NCBI GenBank assembly: GCA_020086605.1 | Contig: JACBWW010000015.1 | Span: forward strand, 10,947,511-11,011,510 | Length of the DNA stretch: 64,000 nucleotides | Direction of reading: 5' to 3' | Source: Lanius collurio | Taxonomy: Eukaryota > Chordata > Aves > Passeriformes > Laniidae | Shown here: piece by piece, positions 50,906 to 61,935 of the stretch | Layout: each line of letters begins with the position of its first letter | Numbering within the stretch: position 1 is the stretch's first letter | Notes under the pieces: model-generated | What the model was told of the DNA's origin: nothing | Seen by the model: only the letters and a program-made list of their open reading frames with translations | Database searches by the model: none | Translations under genes and position numbers: made by a program

Positions 50906-51324
50906 AACACTCACCTCAATGCTGGCCTTCACCTTTATTAAAATGCAAACCTTTACTTAAAATGGAGGAGAAATCAGACTAAATTGAAAAAGCACATGAC
51001 ATGAAAATCCAGGAAGCTATTTTTTAAAGGAAATGAATATTCTATATCACAAAATCAATTTTAATTGGGTACTTATGCTTCAGCTATTCTCAAAACTCCG
51101 AGTTTAAAATTGTAAGTAATATCAGAAATAGAGGCAAAACTTGTTATAGATAAATAGACAATATTATGACATTATCTGTTTCCCATATCTGTATTAAATT
51201 CCTACACATACTTTCATAGTTGAAATTCTGGTTTATTACTTCTCACCTATTTCAATAATGAGTTTATTTAAATGCAGATTTATCTCTCAAGTAATATTGC
51301 ACTCACCTAGCTTAAAATACTTAC

Positions 51325-51356
51325 ATTAGGTAGCCATAGCTTTTACAGAAATCTCT
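51325..51356 (-). CDS. Candidate microexon upstream of the core exons
   Basis: 32 bp ending in an excellent minus-strand donor (CCTAAT|GTAAGT). The acceptor chosen is TTACTAG, preceded by a pyrimidine tract containing CCCCTTTCTGCCTCC. This gives phase 0 to phase 2, which matches the phase 2 entry of the 46.5-kb exon. Using the earlier CCAG acceptor instead closes all frames. The frame agreement is encouraging, but the exon is tiny and the AG is not the first one after the tract. Confidence 0.3.
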
Positions 51357-52473
51357 CTAGTAACTACTGGAGGCAGAAAGGGGAAGATCAGTTTTCATGT
51401 TTTCATACCTTGCTATGTGTATTGCAATAATGTTCTTAAATTGATCCTAACTTAGAACAATATTAAATAGAATAATTTAAAGTCTATATGAAAATAACAT
51501 TAAAATTCAACTGAAACTAGCTTTTAAATGTCTTTTGGTTTTTTCTTTAAATTCCTGTGATTACCAAAAATATATTAGACCTGCGATAGGCTTTTTTCAA
51601 CAGCTTTAAAAGCTCATTAACCTATAAATATTACAAGATGCAGATATTTCTGAATAACTAGGTCATATTTTTCTAGGACTATAATCAAGCTCAGCTTTCT
51701 TCCTTATGGTCATATTATTACCAGGTGTTAGTTGCCTCAGGGAAGTACTATCTGTTTCTTAGTGACTCTCTCCTTAAACTCACCATCTATAGAGAAGCAT
51801 ATTTGCTTACAGAATAACGGAATTTCAACCCAGGGCAAGGAAATCTGTAGAGAAAAATATTGCAATCACCTTTGACTAGAGAATAAAAAGAAAAAAGAAC
51901 ATTTTGCAACTTTTAATATCAGAAAATCCCAGGAAGGACGTAAATTTGGAGCCACATAGCAAGGTATTAAGTAAAAATTCCTAGCACAAAATGGTGTTTG
52001 TTTCATAAATGTCGCCATAATCAGAACCTTGATCAATTTTATTTTAATTACTTTTATTTTAATGCTAAACTGTAATCAAAACCTCCTCGGGCAGCTGTGT
52101 CAAATCACTACTCCAGTGCAAAAAGTTCAGCAAAGGCATAGCGTACATGAACCCCCCTTTTCATATCTTATTTTTACAAAATCTTTGCTCTTCTCACAAA
52201 CTCCCAAGAAAGATAACACCCAAGAAAGCAAATCAACTATCTTGATTGACTCAACTTCTTCAGCACATAGGCAATATGAATATGCCAACTTACTGAGCAT
52301 GCCAGCATTCCTCCTCTGCTGCCACAGGAATCATGGAGAACAGGAAATGCCATTTCTTGAGTGACTGAATACAGTTCCATTTCCTGTTTCTGCTGGCAAG
52401 CAAACAGCTTCAAAAATCCTTTGTCAGGGATGGACTATATGGCTGCATAGCACCATGTTCACCCTAAAAAAGA

Positions 52474-52598
52474 TCACAGAATCACAGAATACATCAAGTT
52501 GGAAGGGACCCACAAGGATCATCAAGCCCAACTCCTGGCCCTGCACACGACCATCCCCAAGAGTCACACCATGTGCCCTGAGAGTACTGTCCAAATGA
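52474..52598 (-). mobile_element. CR1 3' fragment
   Basis: The plus strand reads ATCACAGAATCACAGAATAC, then GTTGGAAGGGACCCACAAGG and CCAACTCCTGGCCCTGCACA, the reverse complement of a CR1 3' end. The match stops abruptly after GAGAGTACTGTCC, which marks the truncation point. Confidence 0.85.
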
Positions 52599-53995
52599 AA
52601 ATGCATTGGCGAGAAGTCCCAAACTGCACAAAGTATTCTAGCATGAGATTCCTTTTCTCTTTTGCCCCAGGGTATTGCCAATTTCAAAAACTCATGGCCA
52701 GATAATGTTGCCATAAGTATTTCCCCAGTTTAGCAAGGTGAAATTCCCATTAGTAGGATACAGAGCAACTTGGATTTTGGGCAACTTGATTATGCTGCAA
52801 GCATGCATGTCACAATTCTGGACAAAGTAGAAGAGAACATAAGGCAGCTGCAATCTAGGGTGATATGGCACAGTGTATCAATCCCTTCATAACTGCAGCT
52901 ATCCCAGGAAAAAATCATCCCAATTGAAGGAACAGTCACTGTTTAGCCCTCAGAACAGTTTACACAAGGTATCATATCTGTAATGTTTCTGCTCGAGCAC
53001 AGAACTACCCACTACCACATAAGCTCTATAGTCAAATAGTCCCTGCACAAATTCAACATACAACAGTATTTTGGCACCTTCAGAATTATGTTTAAAGCTC
53101 CATGCAGTGTAATTCAAAACTACAGTTGCCAGCTTTCCTCCCCAATGTTCCTCAAGTTCTTCAATACTCTATGATACATTATTTGGCATATTATGCATGC
53201 AGAGGCATATGCATGAAGGGAAAAGGTAACAGCATATTGTACCATCAAATATAGAGCATAATAAACTTTGCCAGCGACAATCATAGATGATCTTAGCAGC
53301 TACGCAGTTTTACAGCTCCAAAAAATTAAAATTTAGGGTAATCAAATTTTTTTCCCATAAAGCATTTTTGGAATTCACAACAATCCATGTTATTTCTGCT
53401 ATTTTCTTAATGTAAAGAGATACAAGATGTAACACTAGTAATATCACAACAAGCTGTGTTTGATGAATCACCAATCCTCCTAGATAAAACAAACAAAAAA
53501 ATACACAGATACCAGCTGCAAATACAGTAAAATTTCAATAAAAGGACACATTTGCTTACACCCTTCAGTGAAGATATCTGGTGACATAAATCTGATTACA
53601 AATCTGATTTTCCAAAAGCAATACTTGACCTAATATAAGAATCTTCCATGGAGCCATATAGGGGCCTTTACAGGGGAAGTAACCTACTGGTATCACCCAG
53701 CCCTGTTCAGTCTCCTGCTCACCTACTTCTATTAACAGAACTGCTCAAAGTGGTGGCTGATTAAACTACCTTTGCTGGTACCACGGGTTTATTCAAAAAT
53801 AACTACAGTTAATGACCTATATAAGCAAAGCAACTACCTATATTTGTATAGCAATCCTTCCTCTTTTACCTGCACCGTATAATCTCCATAACAGGCTGTT
53901 CAACAGGCATCCAGTTCTGTGTGGGTCTGTATGCAGTGCTGCCCTCTAACCATTCCTCCTCCATATCCTCCTCATTCCCTCAGTCTCCTGCCTCT

Positions 53996-54042
53996 TCAAG
54001 ATACCTTCCAACCCAAACCATTCTATGATTCTGTGAAACAGA
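53996..54042 (+). mobile_element. CR1 3' tail
   Basis: TACCTTCCAACCCAAACCAT followed by TCTATGATTCTGTG; the last 45 bases of a plus-oriented CR1. The upstream part is too diverged to delimit. Confidence 0.7.
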
Positions 54043-57000
54043 ATGAATCTATACACAAGGAATTCTATGAACCTAGGTAAAATATGCTGATTTAGTTGCA
54101 TGAGATTCATAAAATTAAAGTGAAAAATGGAGCTTAATACAAACAACTGGAGTAGCAAGAGTAACTCCATAATAAAATCCAAGTCCATAGAATGAAGTAT
54201 TATCTCCTGTGTAATTTTGTGTCTGAGCTGTATGATCATGGTTCCTAACAAATGTGATTATCAGCTGCCAGAATGATAAGCATTTTGTCAATTCTGCATC
54301 AGTCCACTAAGCACAAGTGCTAGAAGCAACAAAATTAAGAAGATGCAATAAAATGAAATGGTCTTAACAGAATAAATGGTTATCAGAATTACTGAACCTA
54401 CTACTCAACATACAAAATACTACCACAGAGTACTTTGCAGTGCATTATCTTTCTTTAGCTACAATTCTTTCTCCATATTAAAAATATTCCGAGACATAAC
54501 TAGGGACATAATTTCTCACTTCAGCCCAGAACTTTTGCCTCTAATCCCTGTGACTACCTGTAATCCAGATGGCCAAATAAAAATATTTACATGACAAAAC
54601 AAAATGTAGTCTTTCTACCTTGTAATTAGTAGGATGTTGTACAAAACAGAGAAAAAAACTCAAACAAACAACAAAAAACCTCAAGAAATTTGAATTGCCC
54701 TTAGAATTATTAAGAAGGCTGAAAACTTCTACACACTTTTGGTATATTTCCAGGATGATAATTTGAATGGGGAACTCTACAGCTATCTCTGCCAGTATTT
54801 CAGAAAACAAAATGGTCAGGCTTATTTTTTATGTCTCCCTTTTATATCCCTACACCAATGGTTTAGAGACAGTTAAGGGCTTCATAAAGGCCCAAGATAC
54901 TGTTCTCCACTACCATGGTTTCAAACTTTTTTTTTTCCTTCTTCATTTTAGCTCAAGGAAGTAAACAAAAAAATGTTGAAGTATCAGTATCAAGGTCAAA
55001 ACTCCAGACTCTCCCAGAAGCAATATTCTAATCCAGGTCCATCATCTCATCAGGTATCTTAATTTTTAATATATTTCAAAATGACATGGCTTTCTTTTCT
55101 GCTAACAGTTACTGTTCAGAATTGCCAATAATCTATTCACAGAGAGTAAACCATGTTAAGTTTGAAACAACCCCTTGTTTTCAGGTCTCCATTAACTTCT
55201 AAATTGTTACTACAGCGCTGTGAAATCACCTCCGTGTTAAATAGAAGCAGTAGCACTTTATTTAAACTCTTTTTTTTTTCCCAATTTTTATGCCTACAAG
55301 CATGATTTGTTTTATTTAGAAGTTTATGCATTCACCATTGTTTAACAAGCACCCACAGTTGAAAAATATTCTCACTTTCTCCTTTACTCCTGCTATGTGA
55401 ACTAAGCAGAATACTGAGGGTTATTTTATCTAAAGTATCACCTGGATTTGTAACTCAGGTAGACAAGAATCAATCGATCCTAAGCATACACTAAGAGGTT
55501 TTTTTTAATTCCCCAAAAAAAACCCCAGTGAAATTGGTGTTTGGGTCTGGAAGAAAAATGTGTGAAGGCCAGGAAAAGTATTTGATGCACTAAACTATAT
55601 TAATGCTAGTACAATTAGGAATTTAATCCCCCCTTTAACACTCAAAAGTCAGGAAAGACAAAGTTATGGTTCCTATAAGTGTCATAACTCATGCTCTTTC
55701 ATACATGCTTTATTTTGTATTAGACCCTGTTAAATTTCTAGGAACTATGCAGGTAAGTTATAGTTGTTTTTCAAGTATTAATTTGAAATTCTTGACTGGA
55801 GAACATGAGGGCAGAAAAGAAACATTCAGCAATGTGTTACAGAGCTACAAGCCTGTCTTATCTCTGCAAACAAATTATCCGTAAAACTTGGTGGATTTTG
55901 CTGGAGCTTTACTATACTGTAAATGCCATCAGACCTAACTAGCAGAATGTTCAGCAAGGATCAGCACTCTGCATAATCAAAAACTCCTGTGGTTTGAAGT
56001 GCATCAGCTGGACAGGAGTTACTCAGTGGTCAAGGTAGGGAAGGTTGAGTTCTTAAATTTCTACATGTTGGTATGTCATAAAAAGAATTGCAGATATTCA
56101 TTTAAGGGAAAAGGATTGGTGAAAAACTATTCAACCTTCTTTGACACTGAGGATCAAAGAAGCGGGTAGAGAAGGAACTAATCTGAAAAACTAAATCATT
56201 ACATTTGTGGTTCCACACATACCTGCAATGTGCCTCAAAAGAGAGCAACTTTCAAGCCTGTTAAGCTCAGTAAGTTGCATGTGACTTTTTAAGCAGAAAA
56301 TTATTTACTGTATTTTACAATATTCAGCAAATGTTCACTTTCTTGAAATTTAAATAAAGGTAACTTTTCAGGAAACTCAGGATACTGCTTAAACTTTTAG
56401 TCATGGACAAATAGTATCTAATAAAGTTATGCAACACCTTTTTTTTTTTTCACCATCTTCATCTAATTGTTGATTTCCAGATGACATTAACTTAGGTTAA
56501 CATCCTTCACAAGCCATTGACTTGAGTAGCTTCTTTATAAATGTGTTTGCTACCTCTCAAGTGTCAGAACTCTCTAAGATTAAAGTCATTCACAGGAAAG
56601 ACTTATATTGTTTCTACCATACTTTAAGCACATCCTAATACAACTAGAAAACAGAACAGGAGCACAACACTAATCTCATATTAAGTATGAACAACCACAG
56701 GCATTTTAAATCATTGGTATGCTATAACACAGGGAGAGATTCCAAATCACAGGACTTCTTGCTACATTTACCACATTTCTCAAAATACTCCTTTTAGCTC
56801 TGCTGTCTCTTTTTTATCAGTCATCCTGCAGCAGCATTTGGTAATGCCGCACGTTTAAGCCATGTGGTATAAACTGTCCATTTTACATTTTTTGGATGGA
56901 AACAACTCTAACATGAGAAGGATATCTCCAGACTCCAGAACGTTGGCACCATAACAAAAAATAATTCCCCCAAAACCCTCTCTCCCTCAGAAAGATATAG

Positions 57001-57601
57001 TATCAGAGTCAACAGGTCATGCTCTTTTGGACATTTTATTACTCTCCAGCTGAAGTGGATCAGCTACAGAGCAATCTGATTTTCCTTCAGGGTTTTCAGC
57101 AGTGTGTTTCAAGCCCTTCTTGTCAAAACGCAGAGAAATCTGGAAAAGAGAACTCTTCAAGTTTCAATATCAATGCAGATTTAACGAACTTAATAATTGC
57201 ACTTCATAATTTTAATGTTTGAATTGTGGGAGCTCCTGAGCTGGCAATGTTATAAAATGCTAATACCTAACCCTGCATATGTCAACACTCTGAAAGGAAA
57301 AAGATTTATTTAAAATAACACTGGTTGCCAATCAGCTCAAAAAAAAAGGCTTGACAGACTTGTCCCTGGCATACAGATGCCTTTTGCTGTAAAGCGAGAA
57401 ACTTAACTCTTTAGCTCACCCCTCAGAAATACCTTCAGTACCAAAACAGCCTCTAGAATCAAAAGCAGGTTTTGCCCATCTGCAATGACCACAATGCTTT
57501 TAGCAACTTCAGCTTATATGCTGTGTTCTCTAACAACTCTCAGCAGACCAGTACACAAAGCAGCTAGATCCTGGGCCTTTATGACCTTCAAATGCCTTTA
57601 C

Positions 57602-57652
57602 CAACACCCAAACTCTTGAATTTGGCCTGGCAGCAAAGATTAGCACTTGTCC
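57602..57652 (-). CDS. Candidate small upstream exon
   Basis: 51 bp on the minus strand between a textbook acceptor (CCTTTTGTGTTTTTCAG) and a donor GTTG|GTAAAG. It is phase 0 to phase 0 and encodes GQVLIFAARPNSRVWVL. Its exit phase fits the candidate at 51.36 kb (phase 0 entry). The donor is only moderate and the exon is short, so this is a suggestion that the gene continues upstream, not a firm exon. Confidence 0.25.
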
Positions 57653-57949
57653 CTGAAAAACACAAAAGGAAGAGACGTATTTCAGCCTGTAGCATGTGCT
57701 TACTAACTTTCCCATTTCCATATCCACCTTAGCAAAGTAAAGAGAACAGAACCCTTTTGAATGGTCCTTGCAAGCATTTTAATTTTCATTATTATTATTT
57801 AGCCATCTAATCACAACTCTTTTTTCAGCCTTGCCTGTGAACTTACAAGCATTCTCCATTTCTCTGTCCACATATGGTGCATTCCCTGCCTTTCTGTACT
57901 GGAGCTCCCTTGAGAGCAAAGCCTCCAAGCATTGCTACAATGCTTTCAG

Positions 57950-58450
57950 CAACAAAACCAGCAGGATACTAACAGACTGTCTTCATTAACCTTTGCTGAT
58001 TGAACTGTGCTCTTGTATTGCACTCTGCACATTTGTGATGTCTCATAAAGATTCATAATGGGAATTTTAATGGCAAAAGAGCCTGTATACTAAATTGCTT
58101 ATGCACCGAAAAGGAAGAGCAGCTGTAAGAAACAGTAGATTTTTTTATTTTTCTCTCATCAGAGCAGTAGCAGCACTTGAAAGGGCAAACAGAACACAGG
58201 AATGGATCAATAGAGGAATGGCGCAGATGATAATTACTGTGCGGAAATAGCTATTTAGGCACAGTAACAGAAGCTGCATTCATCAGGTTTCCAAAATAAA
58301 AGGCAACATGATCTGAGAGACAGCCATCAGATGGTGTCAGTACTGGCTGATGGGGGACGGAGAGTCCAGCATGACATATGCCTTTCTCAAAACATTGCTG
58401 TCATCCCTCACAACACATCATGCAAACAAGTGAGAAAGCTGAGTTGTTAC
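57950..58450. other. Possible conserved non-coding element
   Basis: A stretch with a different texture from its surroundings: balanced composition, homeodomain-type TAATTA cores (GATAATTACTGTGCGG), an ATCAGATGGTGTC E-box-like part and GATGGGGGACGGAGAG, with no repeats and no open frame. This is a judgement from appearance only. Confidence 0.2.
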
Positions 58451-59321
58451 CAAGAGAGGTAGCTTTTGAGGTTAAGCACCTTGTCTCTGAGCTACTTATG
58501 TAATTTAAACTCCATATCAGATTTTTCAACTTATTGCATTCATAAAAGTTGACTAGATGAAATTCAAAGCAGTTTTTAAGCTGCAAAGAAGGATGACTTC
58601 AGGGCAACTTAGAATTTTATATATTTTATATATAAAAACATAAAAATCTCTTTCTGACTTTCTTAAGCAATTATCCCCTACAAGTTAGTCTTAGTTTCTC
58701 ACCTTCTCAGTGTGATAATGAAAAGGCTGTGGGTTATAACATAGATTAATAGTATTTGATTATTTTGAAACAAAAGAAATAAAAACAAGAGTTAGAGTTC
58801 AAAGACATGGTTAACCAAAAGCAGAGAGTTATACCTCTACAGTTAAAGCAAATTTAAGATAACTATGTGAATACAAACAAGGAACATCGTTTCAGAGCCA
58901 TCAAAGATGTTCTGCAGGTCAAACAACATGATTATGAGTTAGTAGCCCTAGCTTATATTAAAAAAAAATATAGAACAACAGAACAAATTTTTATAGTCCT
59001 TCTTTTTATTAGGCATTGAGTAACTTTCTAGCTGATATTTCAAGGAAGCTCAATAGCTACTCTTGGCTGGAAGCAGCATCTTTGCCTCAGACCATGACGA
59101 AAATTAAACTACAGCTCTCCTTCAGTTTAATCAAAGACTGAGGAAGCCTAACTGCAATGTGCAAGTGGAGGAGAAAAGGTATAAGCACGTAAAGTCTGCA
59201 AAACTTAGGGGATGGAGACAGAATTCAAGCTTCAGTAAGTATTTCCTATTTCTGCTTTGTTGAAACAAAGCAATCCAAAACATTAGCAATTCATGTCATG
59301 TTCCTGCACTGATTGCCACAC

Positions 59322-59486
59322 CTTGTGAAATCACAACATGTATTTGTAAGTACTCTTCTAAGCAATGGGAAAATTTCATAACTCATCAATAAACATGGAA
59401 GAGTAGCCTTAGAGAAATTTAGCCACAACATGTTCAATAATTTCAGTGGAATCAAGGAAATCTTTACATTACTCTTTAAGAATGAA
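59322..59486 (-). CDS. Weak candidate upstream exon
   Basis: A strong minus-strand acceptor (pyrimidine-rich tract ending TTTTTTTCAG) opens a 165-bp frame that would enter in phase 2 and leave in phase 2 at ACAAG|GTGTGG. The translation is leucine-rich (for example KISLIPLKLLNMLWLNF) and free of stops. The link to the downstream candidate at 57.65 kb (phase 0) does not match directly, so another exon would be needed between them. It may be a chance frame behind a T-rich tract. Confidence 0.2.
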
Positions 59487-61104
59487 CTGAAAAAAAGCTC
59501 ACAAAGAGTCAAATGTTTTAAAGGCTTTGCTCTACACCATGGTGGGGAATACAAAAATATTAAAAAATTGTAGTCTTTTTGTGGCTGTTTCTATTATTTT
59601 TGTACATTATATGAATAGTTAGTAAATATTATTTTCATTAAAACTGTACTGTTGAGGAAGAAGGACCATACTTTCTGCTAATTACAGTGCTTCATAGATA
59701 AAAAAGATTACAATCATTTCTACCCAGTGATCTGGAATGTTGTTTCTCTTTCATTTCAAAACTCAGACAGGAATATTTAAGATCTAAATTACCTCTTGGA
59801 TGATATTTTGGGCATATTAACACCACCCCCCACACACACCTCCCTTAATGCTCTTAAAATTGATTCATTAATTTTTAATCTAAAAACAATTAATGTAGGA
59901 TGTGAAAGGTTAAGCTTGAAATAAGGTGTGATACAAAGGGGATGGCAGGCACCCTGATGAGAAGCAGACTAGCTCTGATCTTTTGCAAGCCAAGTGGAGA
60001 TGTTGTTGTTCTGCTATGGATGAAGGGGCTCATTATCCCAAAGATAATTGCCCAGATGCCACACCAGTGAGGTCACACGAAACATGGCTGTGATTGCTGA
60101 ACCAGTATTGGAACTAATTAACACTTAAGGCTGCAGACAGCCATTTTGTACAGACCTCCACTTAGATGCATAGACTTCCCATCCCATCAATGCTAAGCAT
60201 TAGGTCACCCTCTTTTTGCTGCTGAGTGAAAACATCATGCCGCCCATCAGAAGAATAAACACTTTGGTGTTACTTTTACAGCATTAAAATTCATCCTTTC
60301 AGTCATGTTGTACGTATTAAAATTAAGAAAAAAACTCATCCCCATATCAATTAATGATTTGGCATCCCTTTTGTTTAATGCAGAAAAAAGCTGTACCACA
60401 AATGAAGAGTAAACCTGAAGTTCTGAAAAGGGCTAAATCACACTAAGGGGAAGAAACATTTTAACTTTCCATCATGACTATTTTTTCTTCTATCTCTCAT
60501 TCTGGATTATATTTCTTAATTAATAGGGTGAAAGCATTAATTGAGACTTCTTGTATCTGGTGCTTTCAGAAACTTATCTATTTTTTAGCCACACATACTT
60601 TACACAGGTATTTTAGTCAATAATGCAGCAGTAAATTCTGCACTTGCAAACTTACAGGCCTCTGCAGACTCTCCCTTGATTTTATTGGGTATTTCAAGAT
60701 AAGCACACACAGCCATCCAAGTGGAGGTCACTGAAGCAACAGGGGATTTTCTATGACAGCAGTAGGCAGGAGAGATAGGTAGTTTTTAAATAGTATTTTC
60801 CAGATGCTTTAATTTCTTCCAGCTTCTTCGACTGATATCTGCTATGTTCTTAATGACTTGAAAAGCAGCAATTGAATCTTGATAATTCTGCGTTTCTAGA
60901 ACAAAATTGAGAGAAGTTTCAACTTTTTGCCCTTGTGAATTCAAGTCAAGCTTGGTATATCTTTATAGCTAAAAAATACTTAATATCTTTAAAAAATTTG
61001 AGTTACTTTGGAAAAAATTTAATCAATGGTTAAATGAATCATTTAAGCACTACAGGATCTCTTTCCCAAGACTGATGCTATTCCTACACAAGGAAAATGT
61101 ACAA

Positions 61105-61935
61105 AGCCTTAATCTCAGAACGGGTAAGGCTGGAAGGGACCACAGCAGGTCACATCTGGTCCAACTCCCTGCTCAAGCAGAGTCGTCCAAGAGCACCTGG
61201 CACAGGATTGTGTCCAGATGATTCTTGGGTATCTCCAGTGAGGGAGACTCCACCAGCATTCCAGACAATCTGTTCCAGTGCTTGGTCACCCACACAGTGA
61301 ACAAGTTTTTTCTAATGTTCAGGTGGAACTTCCTGGGCATCAGTTTCTGCCCATTGCCTCTTGTCCTTTTGTTGGCACCCCCGAGCAGAGCCTGGCTCCA
61401 TCCTCTGGCACCCTCCCTTCAGACACCGACAGACATTGATGAGGTCCCCTCTCAGGTGTCTCTTTTCATGGCTGAACAGGCCCAGCTCCCTCAGCCTTTC
61501 CTCATAAGAGAGATGCTCCTGTCCCTTGGTCATCTTTGTCTCCCTTCACAGGACCCACTCCATGTCTCTCTTGTTCTGAGGAGCCCAGAACTGGGCACAG
61601 CACTCCAGATGTGGCCTCACCAGAGCTGAGCAGTGGGGCAGGATCACCTCCCTTGGCCTTCTGGAATGCTTCCTAATGTGCCCCAGGACACCATTGACCT
61701 CTTGGCTACAAGGACACACTGCTGGCTCATGGACAGCTTGTTGTCCACCAGGATTCCCAGGTCTTTCTCCACAGAACTGCTTTCCAGCAGGTCAGCCCCC
61801 AGCCTGTCCTGCTGCAGGGGGTTATTCCTTCCCCACGTGCAGAACCCTGCATTTGCCTTTGTTGAATTTCAGTTGGTTCTTCTCTGCCCATCTCTCCAGT
61901 CTGCTGAGGCCCTTCTGGATGACATCAAATGTAAA
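61105..61935 (-). mobile_element. CR1 LINE, about 830 bp, relatively young
   Basis: Long, well-preserved reverse-complement CR1 3' half. Plus-strand blocks in order include GGCTGGAAGGGACCACAGCA, CATCTGGTCCAACTCCCTGC, TGTTCCAGTGCTTGGTCACC, TCTTGTCCTTTTGTTGGCAC, CAGAACTGGGCACAGCACTC, TTGTCCACCAGGATTCCCAG and TTGAATTTCAGTTGGTTCTT. Open frames of up to about 134 codons on either strand result from the high GC and low decay, not from host genes. The element is 5' truncated. Confidence 0.92.

Larger units (their letters stand above)
11788..51356 (-). other. Predicted multi-exon protein-coding gene (unrecognised family)
   Basis: Minus-strand locus inferred from short exons that share splice-site quality and matching phases. 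In transcript order the core exons end/begin in phases 1/1, 1/1, 1/1, 0/0, 2/2, 2/2, 0/0 and 1/1. Chance ORF fragments would not be expected to agree over eight consecutive junctions. The core from 46.55 to 25.26 kb encodes about 360 residues without an in-frame stop, and a separate terminal exon at 11.97-11.79 kb supplies a stop and AATAAA. No transmembrane run, zinc finger, kinase, helicase or repeat motif is visible. The composition suggests a globular protein rich in W, L, I and C, with a charged C-terminus. I compared it from memory with meiosis, DNA-repair and cilium proteins and found no match. The 5' end is not located. The path between about 25.2 and 12.0 kb is incomplete. Confidence 0.55.

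Noticed and set aside
52029..52364. 111-codon plus-strand frame
   Set aside because: No recognisable motif and no splice or promoter context.
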